7,768 bases of DNA from Marinagarivorans sp. UBA5870 (GTDB taxonomy: Bacteria > Pseudomonadota > Gammaproteobacteria > Pseudomonadales > Cellvibrionaceae): the NCBI GenBank assembly GCA_002432555.1, contig DJFO01000312.1:8449-16216 (forward strand), in the 5' to 3' direction. A program made the translations under genes and the position numbers. Positions 1 to 6,196 of this stretch are shown here, in pieces. Under the pieces are notes generated by a model that ran no database searches, was not told the origin of the DNA, and saw nothing but the letters and a program-made list of their open reading frames with translations. Within the stretch, counting starts at the first letter, position 1. Each line of letters starts with the position of its first letter.

Positions 1-1041
1 GAGTTCTCCAATCACACGAAAGTGTTTGGCAGCCCAGAGTTTACTGGAAGTGGCAAGGGTGATTTCGTGTTTCTCGGCCCCATTTCCAACGTGTTGATCG
101 AAGACTGCGTGTTCAACCACATCGAGCTCATCGCGCAGAAGTGGACCACCGGCAACCCGACCAACATCAGCCTGCGTCGCAACATTTGGACCGGAGCCTA
201 CTACAACGAGTCGTCGTACCACCGCAATTCGCGGCCGTCCAACATTTACGCCGAAGGGGTAGCGGGCTTGTTGATCGAAGAAAACGTGTTCGATTACGGC
301 GGCTGGCACCCCAGCGTCACCGGCGCCAGCGCCAACATGTTCAACCACAACCTTTATATTCAGGCCGGTACCGACGGCAACAAGCTGGTCCTGCGCAACA
401 ACATCATTTCCCGCGGCTCGAGCCACGGTGCCCAACTGCGCGGCGGCGGCCTGGCAGAAGACAACTTCTTCGGTCGCAATGCCATCGGCTTACTGGTGGG
501 TTACGAGAAAACCGCGCTGCCCACGGGAACCCGTGCCCACCTGAAGAACAACGTGGTCAGCGAGGGTCACTCCATGATCAAAGGCACCAATCCCTGCGCG
601 GGCGGTAACGGCGTACTCTGGAACCACCTGTGTACCGGTGCGGTATTCGGCATCAACATTGATGTGCACGGGGCTGCAGACTACGTATCCAACGGCAATA
701 TCGTCAGCGGTCGCGCCCCGGATGACGACAAATGGAAGAAGCTCTATGAGAAGCTGCACGCACCTGGGTTAATCATCCAAAAGATATTGGCCAGCGACAA
801 AAATCGTGCCGTCGCGGAATCCGGCAATATCTCCTGGCATTGGACGAGCGCCAGCGAAGGCGACGACCGTGGTTATAAGGATCCAGGTCGCACCCTGGCT
901 GAGTACAACGCATCACTGGGCGGAGCCGAATCCTACGATGAGTTCATGACCAAAGTGAAAACCCGACCGCTGCAAACCTGGGACGTGAAGTACACAGCGA
1001 AGTCGATCAATCAATTCATTCGCGAGGGCTTTAGCGAGTAA
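1..1041 (+). CDS. Right-handed beta-helix protein, C-terminal part (5' end outside window)
   Basis: The reading frame is open from base 1 (first codon gag, Glu) to TAA at 1039-1041, giving 346 residues of a longer protein. GTG at 22 is not a credible start, because homology to the downstream paralogue runs through it to base 1. The residues align without a gap to residues 632-977 of the protein encoded at 1761-4694 (291 of 346 identical by hand count). The sequence shows successive beta-helix coils with a hydrophobic strand followed by N-hydrophobic turns (LIEDCVF, LRRNIW, LIEENVF, LRNNII, LAEDNFF, LKNNVV). Invariant polar stretches include YHRNSRP, GGWHP, FNHNLY and SSHGAQLR. Such folds occur in polysaccharide lyases, epimerases and tailspike-like binders; none is specifically indicated. 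By analogy the missing N-terminus would carry a lipoprotein signal and Ig-like domains, but this cannot be seen. A strong terminator follows 18 bases after the stop. Confidence 0.9.
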   Translation, partial: EFSNHTKVFGSPEFTGSGKGDFVFLGPISNVLIEDCVFNHIELIAQKWTTGNPTNISLRRNIWTGAYYNESSYHRNSRPSNIYAEGVAGLLIEENVFDYGGWHPSVTGASANMFNHNLYIQAGTDGNKLVLRNNIISRGSSHGAQLRGGGLAEDNFFGRNAIGLLVGYEKTALPTGTRAHLKNNVVSEGHSMIKGTNPCAGGNGVLWNHLCTGAVFGINIDVHGAADYVSNGNIVSGRAPDDDKWKKLYEKLHAPGLIIQKILASDKNRAVAESGNISWHWTSASEGDDRGYKDPGRTLAEYNASLGGAESYDEFMTKVKTRPLQTWDVKYTAKSINQFIREGFSE

Positions 1042-1059
1042 CTCAACCGAGTTGATCGA

Positions 1060-1098
1060 AAAGCCGGGGCTCAGTGCGAGCGCCGGCTTTTTTGTTTT
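1060..1098 (+). terminator. Intrinsic terminator of the first beta-helix gene
   Basis: A 13-bp stem (1060-1072 with 1078-1090) has one G-G mismatch, a 5-base loop AGTGC and a T-rich tail TTTTTTGTTTT at 1088-1098. It lies 18 bases downstream of the stop codon, so the gene probably ends its transcript here. Confidence 0.9.
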
Positions 1099-1216
1099 GA
1101 ACCCGTACCTCGGAATTCATCCTACGCTTATCTCACGAATCGCTTTCACCTCTGCGAAAACGCTACCCGAGTTCCGCCCTTGAACGTGACATCTCTGGCC
1201 AGGTTCGCAGCTTTTA

Positions 1217-1283
1217 TTTGGAATAGGCTTTCCAAATCCCCGGTTTGACTCTTTCACCTCCCTCTGTTGAGGAATAGCTTTCC
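1217..1283. repeat. Two GGAATAG(G)CTTTCC short repeats
   Basis: GGAATAGGCTTTCC at 1220-1233 recurs, minus one G, as GGAATAGCTTTCC at 1271-1283, 51 bases downstream. Each is an imperfect palindrome with GGAA/TTCC arms, and the first extends to a 7-bp perfect inverted repeat. Two further GGAATRG half-copies lie at 1347 and 1400. They could be binding sites for a dimeric regulator, or chance; no known operator is recognised. Confidence 0.4.
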
Positions 1284-1693
1284 CCGCATTTGAATAAGTT
1301 TGGCATGAGCACGCCGTTCGGCGAGCGCCGGGGTGTTTGTCCTACAGGAATAGAACTGCCTCCTTTTTCTATTTTTGATTATGAGGGGCCGCCCGTCGAG
1401 GAATGGATATTTATCCAGTCCACCGCTTTGGTTATATGCCCGCCTTAGCCCTTTTATTCTGCTTTTCCCCACATTTTTATTCTTCCATAACCTTCTGTTT
1501 TCCTTCACAAAATCAAAATCCGACTTATGCATGTTTTTTCCGGGCGCGCATCACAGGCCGGACAATGCGGCGCCAAATTCAACACCTATTTGCCTTTGCC
1601 AACCACACTGAAGTTCGACGCGGCGATGCTCCCAGCTGCCGCGGATGTAGAACCCAATCTCTCACCGGAAGCATCGACACAGGAATTTTTCGG

Positions 1694-1722
1694 TTGAACA
1701 GCAGGGCGTCGCTACGGATACG
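1694..1722 (+). promoter_or_regulatory. Weak sigma70-like promoter candidate for the 977-residue lipoprotein gene
   Basis: TTGAAC at 1694-1699 is separated by 17 bases from GATACG at 1717-1722. The -35 matches four or more consensus positions but the -10 is poor. The start codon is at 1761, preceded by CAGG (1750-1753) with a 7-base gap, which is a modest ribosome binding site. This is the closest spacing-correct pair found, not a confident promoter. Confidence 0.2.
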
Positions 1723-1760
1723 GGTTCCGTAAATTCTTCCTTAGATGTACAGGTTTTTTC

Positions 1761-4694
1761 ATGGCAAAACGTTTGCACAGCTGGTCACAAAATTGTTCCG
1801 CAGCTCTTCTGTCTTTTTCATTGCTCCTCACCGGTTGCCAGGTCGATATCCAAGACCCCAACGCCGCGACCGATGAGACTCAACAACCCGGTGACACCAC
1901 CTCGACCACTCCGACCGCGCCGACCAACAGCGCACCCGTGATCACGCTCGTCGGTGATGCCACCATGACCGTTCCGCTCAATGCCGCCTTCGCCGAACCC
2001 GGCGTGGCCGCCACCGATGCGGAAGACGGCGATCTTTCCCTGAGCGTCTTTTCCGACAGCATGCGCGTCAACACCAGCGTCGCCGGCCAGTATGAAGTTA
2101 CCTACCGCGTCACCGATTCGAACAACCTGAACGCCGCGCCGATCAAACGTCTTGTCATAGTGGCCCCGGCCGCCGTCGAGCCGGCAGCCCCGATTATCCC
2201 GGTCGAGCCCGTTGCAACCGTGGAAGCCCTGGTCGTCAGCACCGTGCCGGCGATCACCAACTTCCGCCTGGTCGGCATCACCGCCACCAAAGAAATCGTC
2301 GACCTCAAAACCCTGGAGAACAGCGCGATTGTCGATCTGTCGCAGATCGCCATTGATAAGGTCAACGTGGTCGCCGACTCCGCCGACGTCAGCAAAACCG
2401 GCAGTGTGCACTTCAAACTGACCGGCCCCACGTCGATCGATCGTTACGAGAACGGCGCCATCTACACCATGGCGGTGCAGTCCACCAGCCTGAGCCTGGC
2501 CCAGAACCAACTGCCGGTCGGCAGCTACTCCCTCTCGGTGACCCCCTATGCCCTGCCGGATATGGCCGGTACCAAAGGCGTCACCAAGACCGTTTCCTTT
2601 AAAGTGGTCGACAAAATGATTGTCTCCACGGTGCCCAAAATCGCCGCCCTGGATCTGGTGGTGGTCAATGATGCAAACGGCGCATACCTGCCCGTCAGCC
2701 GCCTGGCCGAAGGCAGCGAAGTGGATCTGGCGACCCTGGCCGGCAAGCTGGCCAACGTGATCGCCATCAGCGAAGACGCCAGCAAAACCGGCAGCGTCGA
2801 GTTCAGCCTCGACGGCCCAGTCAGCATTCAGCGCACGGAAAACAATGCCGCCTACGCCCTGGCCAATGAAAGCGAGCACCTGGACATCAACGGCGGCGAA
2901 CTGCCGGCCGGCGACTACACCCTGATCGTCACCCCTTACGCGGAAGCCAATGCCGCCGGTGAAGCGGGCATCCCGCTGCTGCTCAACTTCAGCGTGACCG
3001 GCCAAGTGGCACCCCCGGTGGCTGATCCGCAAGCGGTCAACGACAGCTACTCCCTCACCGCCGGCAGCGGCAGCCAGCCTGGCCAGAGTCGTGCCGTGAG
3101 CAGCAACGATGTTTTTGAGAGCGGTGCGGTGTTTACAATTACCAAAGCACCAATCAATGGAACCGCAACCATGTTTGACCTCGGCTTCTTTACCTATGAA
3201 CCCAAGGCGGGCTTCACGGGTACCGATACCTTTACCTACCAGATCAGCCAGGGCGGCAAAACCGCCAGCGCCACCGCGTCCGTCAGCGTGGTCGCGCCGG
3301 TCACCGGAACTTCCGCCGGCTTCACGGCGATCAAGCCCTCGGCCGACTCCAAACTGATCTACGTCTCCAGCTCCGTCGGGAAAGACACCAACGCCTGTCT
3401 GACCGAGGCTGCACCTTGCAAAACCGTCAGCGCCGGCATGGAAAAAATGCGCGCAGGTTACCCGGATCACCTGTATCTGAAGCGCGGTGACGTCTGGCGC
3501 GATGAGCTGCTCAAAGAGTTTGTCAGCGGCCGCAGCGCGGCAGAACCGAGCGTCCTCGGCTTCTACGGCACCTCCGGCGCCCGTCCCCGACTCGAAAGCG
3601 CGCAGAACCTGCTGCACGCCTTCACCTTGAAGAACGCCAATTTCATCGGTGTTGAATTCTCCAACCACACCAAAGTGTCTGGCAGCGCGAGTTTCACCGG
3701 TACCGGCAAGGGTGACATAGTGTTCCTCGGCCCTGTCTCCAACGTATTGATCGAAGACTGCGTGTTCAACCACATCGAATTCATTGCGCAGAAGTGGACC
3801 ACCGGCAACCCGACCAATATCAGCCTGCGTCGCAACATCTGGACCGGAGCCTACTACAACGAGACCTCGTACCACCGCAATTCACGGCCGTCCAACGTTT
3901 ACGCCGAAGGTGTCATGGGATTGTTGATCGAAGAAAACGTGTTTGACTTCGGCGGCTGGCATCCGAGCGTGAAAGGCGCCAGTGCCAACATGTTCAACCA
4001 CAACTTGTATCTGCAAGCCGGCAGTGATGGCAACAAGCTGGTCCTGCGCAACAACATCATCTCCCGCGGCTCAAGCCACGGTGCGCAATTACGCAGTGGC
4101 GGCCTGGCAGAAGACAACTTCTTCGGTCGCAATGCCATCGGCTTGCTGGTGGGCTACGAGAAAACCGCACTGCCCGCGGGAACCCGCGCCCACCTGAAGA
4201 ATAACGTGGTGAGCGAAGGTCACTCCATGTTCAAAGGCACCAACCCCTGCGCGGGTGGTAACGGCGTACTCTGGAACCACCTGTGTACCGGTGCGGTATT
4301 CGGCATCAACATCGATGTGCACGGTGCCGCAGACTACGTCTCCACCGGCAATATCGTCAGCGGTCGCGCCACGGGTGATGACAAGTGGAAACAGTTTACC
4401 TCCGGCCTGCAAGCACGGAGCTATGTGATTCAACGCATCACCGATGCCGACAAGAGCCGCACTGTCGTGGAATCCGGCAACATCGCTTGGCATTGGTCGA
4501 ACGCGACCGAAGGCGATGGCAACGGTTACAAGAACCCGGGCCTGACCCTGGCGGACTACAACGCCTCATTGGGCGGCACCAAGTCCTACGACGAGTTCAT
4601 GAACAAGGTGAAAACCCGCCCGCTGCAAAGCTGGGACGTGAAATACACCGCCAAGTCCGTCAATCAGTACATTCGCGCAGGATTTGCGAAATAA
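1761..4694 (+). CDS. Multidomain surface lipoprotein: Ig-like domains plus right-handed beta-helix (977 aa)
   Basis: The start ATG is preceded by CAGG 7 bases upstream and yields a lipoprotein signal: basic N-terminus, hydrophobic core and lipobox L23-T24-G25-C26. Gln follows the Cys, so outer-membrane sorting is expected. Domains by eye are: Thr/Pro-rich linker 27-57; DUF5011-type Ig domain about 58-135 (PVITL start, DAEDGDL, YEVTYRVTD); Pro/Val linker; two tandem Ig-like repeats about 159-287 and 288-414, sharing VSTVP, SKTGSV and VTPYA; a Big_9/cadherin-like domain about 421-513 (AVNDSY, GFTGTDTFTY); and a beta-helix from about 530 to 977, opening with YVSSS and a C546/C553 pair. At least eight coil motifs lie in the helix. 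C830 and C842 may form a disulphide. The helix is paralogous to the protein encoded at 1-1041. A role in binding or modifying an extracellular polysaccharide is inferred; no catalytic family is established. It is flanked by non-coding DNA and a terminator, so it is probably transcribed alone. Confidence 0.93.
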   Translation: MAKRLHSWSQNCSAALLSFSLLLTGCQVDIQDPNAATDETQQPGDTTSTTPTAPTNSAPVITLVGDATMTVPLNAAFAEPGVAATDAEDGDLSLSVFSDSMRVNTSVAGQYEVTYRVTDSNNLNAAPIKRLVIVAPAAVEPAAPIIPVEPVATVEALVVSTVPAITNFRLVGITATKEIVDLKTLENSAIVDLSQIAIDKVNVVADSADVSKTGSVHFKLTGPTSIDRYENGAIYTMAVQSTSLSLAQNQLPVGSYSLSVTPYALPDMAGTKGVTKTVSFKVVDKMIVSTVPKIAALDLVVVNDANGAYLPVSRLAEGSEVDLATLAGKLANVIAISEDASKTGSVEFSLDGPVSIQRTENNAAYALANESEHLDINGGELPAGDYTLIVTPYAEANAAGEAGIPLLLNFSVTGQVAPPVADPQAVNDSYSLTAGSGSQPGQSRAVSSNDVFESGAVFTITKAPINGTATMFDLGFFTYEPKAGFTGTDTFTYQISQGGKTASATASVSVVAPVTGTSAGFTAIKPSADSKLIYVSSSVGKDTNACLTEAAPCKTVSAGMEKMRAGYPDHLYLKRGDVWRDELLKEFVSGRSAAEPSVLGFYGTSGARPRLESAQNLLHAFTLKNANFIGVEFSNHTKVSGSASFTGTGKGDIVFLGPVSNVLIEDCVFNHIEFIAQKWTTGNPTNISLRRNIWTGAYYNETSYHRNSRPSNVYAEGVMGLLIEENVFDFGGWHPSVKGASANMFNHNLYLQAGSDGNKLVLRNNIISRGSSHGAQLRSGGLAEDNFFGRNAIGLLVGYEKTALPAGTRAHLKNNVVSEGHSMFKGTNPCAGGNGVLWNHLCTGAVFGINIDVHGAADYVSTGNIVSGRATGDDKWKQFTSGLQARSYVIQRITDADKSRTVVESGNIAWHWSNATEGDGNGYKNPGLTLADYNASLGGTKSYDEFMNKVKTRPLQSWDVKYTAKSVNQYIRAGFAK
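2235..3002 (+). repeat. Two tandem 129-residue Ig-like repeats inside the lipoprotein gene
   Basis: Residues 159-287 and 288-414 repeat with a period of 129 residues (387 bases). Anchors in matching positions are VSTVP at 159 and 288, the SKTGSV-x-F motif followed by GP-x-SI, and a P-x-G-x-Y-x-L-x-VTPYA motif near the end of each unit. The units are clearly diverged between the anchors, so the duplication is old. Beta-sandwich folding is inferred from the alternating hydrophobic pattern. I cannot match the repeat to a named domain with confidence. Confidence 0.75.
3654..4694 (+). repeat. Beta-helix segment duplicated from or with bases 1-1041
   Basis: Bases 3654-4694 align to 1-1041 at a constant offset of 3653 with no insertion or deletion across 1041 bases, including the stop codon. 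My hand count is 169 mismatches (about 84% identity): 77 in the first 717 bases and 92 in the last 324. The longest identical blocks are 604-659 with 4257-4312 (56 bases) and 445-491 with 4098-4144 (47 bases). Similarity ends at the stop codons; the 3' flanks are unrelated. Confidence 0.95.
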
Positions 4695-4702
4695 ATAAAC
4701 GG

Positions 4703-4738
4703 GCCGGATATTGCGGGAGCAATATCCGGCTTTCTTTT
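4703..4738 (+). terminator. Intrinsic terminator of the 977-residue lipoprotein gene
   Basis: A perfect 12-bp stem (GCCGGATATTGC at 4703-4714 with its complement at 4719-4730) closes a GGGA tetraloop. It is followed by TTTCTTTT at 4731-4738. It begins 8 bases after the stop codon and separates this gene from the glycosyltransferase gene. Confidence 0.93.
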
Positions 4739-4790
4739 CCTATCTGCCGTTCCACCGTCACCTTTATCTCCTCCAGTTCCTCGCCGCATA

Positions 4791-4817
4791 TTGGTTCCCC
4801 GTATTTTGTGATACATT
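4791..4817 (+). promoter_or_regulatory. Possible extended -10 promoter for the glycosyltransferase gene
   Basis: TGATACATT at 4809-4817 reads as an extended -10 (TG, one base, then TACATT, 4 of 6 consensus matches). A TTGGTT -35-like hexamer lies at 4791-4796 with a short 15-base spacer. The site is 36 bases before the start codon and just downstream of the preceding terminator, where an independent promoter is needed. Confidence 0.35.
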
Positions 4818-4853
4818 CGCCGCTCCTCAAAACCAGCGGTAAGCGCTCGCAAC

Positions 4854-6149
4854 ATGGCGAAAAACTCAGATCTCAAAGTGCTTGTCCTCGCGGAGGCGGC
4901 GAATCCAGAGTGGACCAGTGTCCCTCTCGTCGGTTGGTCTCATACGCTCGCCCTCTCTCGCAAAGTGCACGTCCATCTGGTGACCCAAGTACGGAATCGG
5001 GCGGCGATTGAACGCTTCGGCTGGAAACATGGCCGCGAATTTACCGCACTGAATACCGAAAAGGTTGCGGCACCCATCCATAAGCTTGCCAACCTGATTA
5101 GAGGCGGGAGTAAGTTGGCTTGGACGGTTTCGACCGCCTTCCAAAGCCTGATCTATCCGTATTTCGAATACCTGTGCTGGAAAACATTTGAGAAGGACCT
5201 TCGCGCAGGCAAATTCGATATTGTGCATCGAATCACACCTGTCAGCCCAACCGCCCCCAGCTACCTCGCCAAACGCCTCAAAAAAATTAAGATTCCCTTT
5301 GTCGTAGGTCCGATGAACGGCGGCGTCGAATGGCCGGTGCAATTTCGTGAAGTCAAAGGTAAGGAAAAGGAGTGGCTGACCAATTTCAGAGATTTTTATA
5401 AAGTTCTACCCGGTTACAGGTCTATGCGGGCCGCCAGCGCGGCGCTCATCGCCGGATCAAAAGCCACTCTGGCACAATTGCCCGCTTACACCCGGGAAAA
5501 ATCGCTCCTAATTCCGGAAAACGCCATCGACCCGGATCGGTTTTCCATTCAGAACCAGTCAACCTACGCATTACCCTTAAAAGCAGCCTTCGTCGGTAGG
5601 CTCGTGCCATACAAGGGCGCGGACATGGCTATTGAGGCAATGGAACCTCTGCTTCTTGCCAAAAAAATAGAATACGACATATATGGCGCTGGGCCGGAAG
5701 AAAACCGTTTACGGCAGATGGTTGCAGCAAAGGGTCTAACCGGAAGTGTCCGCGTTCACGGCCAAGTTCCTCTTACCGAATTGCAGAAATTTCTCGCGGC
5801 TGCCGATCTTTTTGTATTTCCGAGCGTGCGGGAATTCGGCGGAGGTGCAGTTCTCGAAGCCATGGCGCTAGGTGTAGTCCCTGTGATTGTGGATTATGCG
5901 GGCCCTGCCGAGTTGGTCAATGAGAGCTGCGGATTCAAAGTAAAGTTAGGGGAAAGGGATGAAGTTATCGCCGAATTGCGCGCAACTTTGGATCAAATTA
6001 TCAGTCGGCCGACCCAGCTTGCGACCATGCGGGAAAACTGCATCCGGTTGGTCAACCAGTCTTTCACCTGGAGCGCTAAAGCAGATCAGATGATTGAAGT
6101 CTACAACTGGCTATTGCACGGCGGTAAAAAACCCGAGTTCTTCCACTAG
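4854..6149 (+). CDS. Glycosyltransferase family 4 (GT-B fold), 431 aa
   Basis: This is a retaining GT4-type glycosyltransferase expected to move a sugar from a nucleotide donor to a lipid-linked or glycan acceptor at the cytoplasmic face of the inner membrane. Visible features: an N-terminal Rossmann-like strand (LKVLVLAE); a GPMNGG-x-x-WP acceptor-side motif at 152-161; the donor-domain start FVGRL with R249 and K254, which in GT4 enzymes contact the donor phosphates; YGAGPEE at 277-283; and the E-x7-E motif at E327 and E335, in the context REFGGG and LEAMALG. Length is normal for a complete GT4 enzyme. No signal peptide or transmembrane segment is evident. The ATG at 4854 has no strong Shine-Dalgarno sequence, and it lies just before the conserved first strand. 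Codons look less GC-biased than in the upstream lipoprotein gene. Donor and acceptor are unknown; a surface-polysaccharide role is inferred from family and context. Confidence 0.92.
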   Translation: MAKNSDLKVLVLAEAANPEWTSVPLVGWSHTLALSRKVHVHLVTQVRNRAAIERFGWKHGREFTALNTEKVAAPIHKLANLIRGGSKLAWTVSTAFQSLIYPYFEYLCWKTFEKDLRAGKFDIVHRITPVSPTAPSYLAKRLKKIKIPFVVGPMNGGVEWPVQFREVKGKEKEWLTNFRDFYKVLPGYRSMRAASAALIAGSKATLAQLPAYTREKSLLIPENAIDPDRFSIQNQSTYALPLKAAFVGRLVPYKGADMAIEAMEPLLLAKKIEYDIYGAGPEENRLRQMVAAKGLTGSVRVHGQVPLTELQKFLAAADLFVFPSVREFGGGAVLEAMALGVVPVIVDYAGPAELVNESCGFKVKLGERDEVIAELRATLDQIISRPTQLATMRENCIRLVNQSFTWSAKADQMIEVYNWLLHGGKKPEFFH

Positions 6150-6192
6150 GCGGGCTCTGAAGCCGCCTTCACCGCACGACCGACGAAGGCGG
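6149..6192. terminator. Overlapping hairpins between convergent genes (possible weak bidirectional terminator)
   Basis: The gap between the convergent stops at 6149 and 6197 contains CCGCCTTC (6163-6170), perfectly complementary to GAAGGCGG (6185-6192) around a 14-base loop. A second, competing hairpin pairs GGC-GGGCT (6149-6156, one bulge) with AGCCGCC (6161-6167). Neither strand has a clear T-tract after the stem, so terminator function is uncertain. Confidence 0.35.
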
Positions 6193-6196
6193 AAGA

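Larger units (their letters stand above)
1099..1760. other. 662-base intergenic stretch with no convincing gene
   Basis: The stretch is more AT-rich and pyrimidine-rich than the flanking genes. Open frames on both strands lack recognisable protein features. It contains four copies of GGAATRG (1220, 1271, 1347 and 1400), a perfect 7-bp inverted repeat TTTGGAA/TTCCAAA (1217-1223 with 1230-1236), and a small GC-rich set of alternating CGCCG/CGGCG elements (1312-1330). Promoter candidates for the downstream gene are weak: TTGAAC (1694) 17 bases before GATACG (1717), and TTCACA (1504) 16 bases before TATGCA (1526). The length is enough for a long leader or regulatory region, but nothing decisive is visible. 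Confidence 0.6.

Noticed and set aside
22..24. GTG as the start of the first beta-helix gene
   Set aside because: Homology to the paralogue continues upstream to base 1, so this Val codon is internal to a gene truncated by the window edge.
1192..1210. Sigma54-like element around TGGCC-AGGTTCGCA
   Set aside because: The GG and GC dinucleotides are 8 bases apart instead of the required 10, so it does not fit a -24/-12 promoter.
1254..1532. Minus-strand frame of 92 codons in the intergenic region
   Set aside because: The product is very basic with no recognised motif, the ribosome binding site is weak, and no neighbour suggests a role. It could still be tested by ribosome profiling, but the sequence alone does not support a gene.
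1403..1732. Plus-strand frames (1375-1611 and 1403-1732) upstream of the lipoprotein gene
   Set aside because: The two overlap in different frames, have no credible ribosome binding site, and their translations look like random translated AT-rich sequence without domain features.
1818..3875. Open frame of 685 codons on the minus strand
   Set aside because: It is fully antisense to the lipoprotein gene, whose domains are clear. The antisense translation is Gly, Val, Ala and Asp-rich with no domain pattern, as expected from GC-biased codons read backwards.
4385..5011. Plus-strand frame of 208 codons bridging the lipoprotein and glycosyltransferase genes
   Set aside because: It overlaps both well-supported genes in another frame and runs through the terminator hairpin; the product is Arg/Ser-rich shadow sequence.
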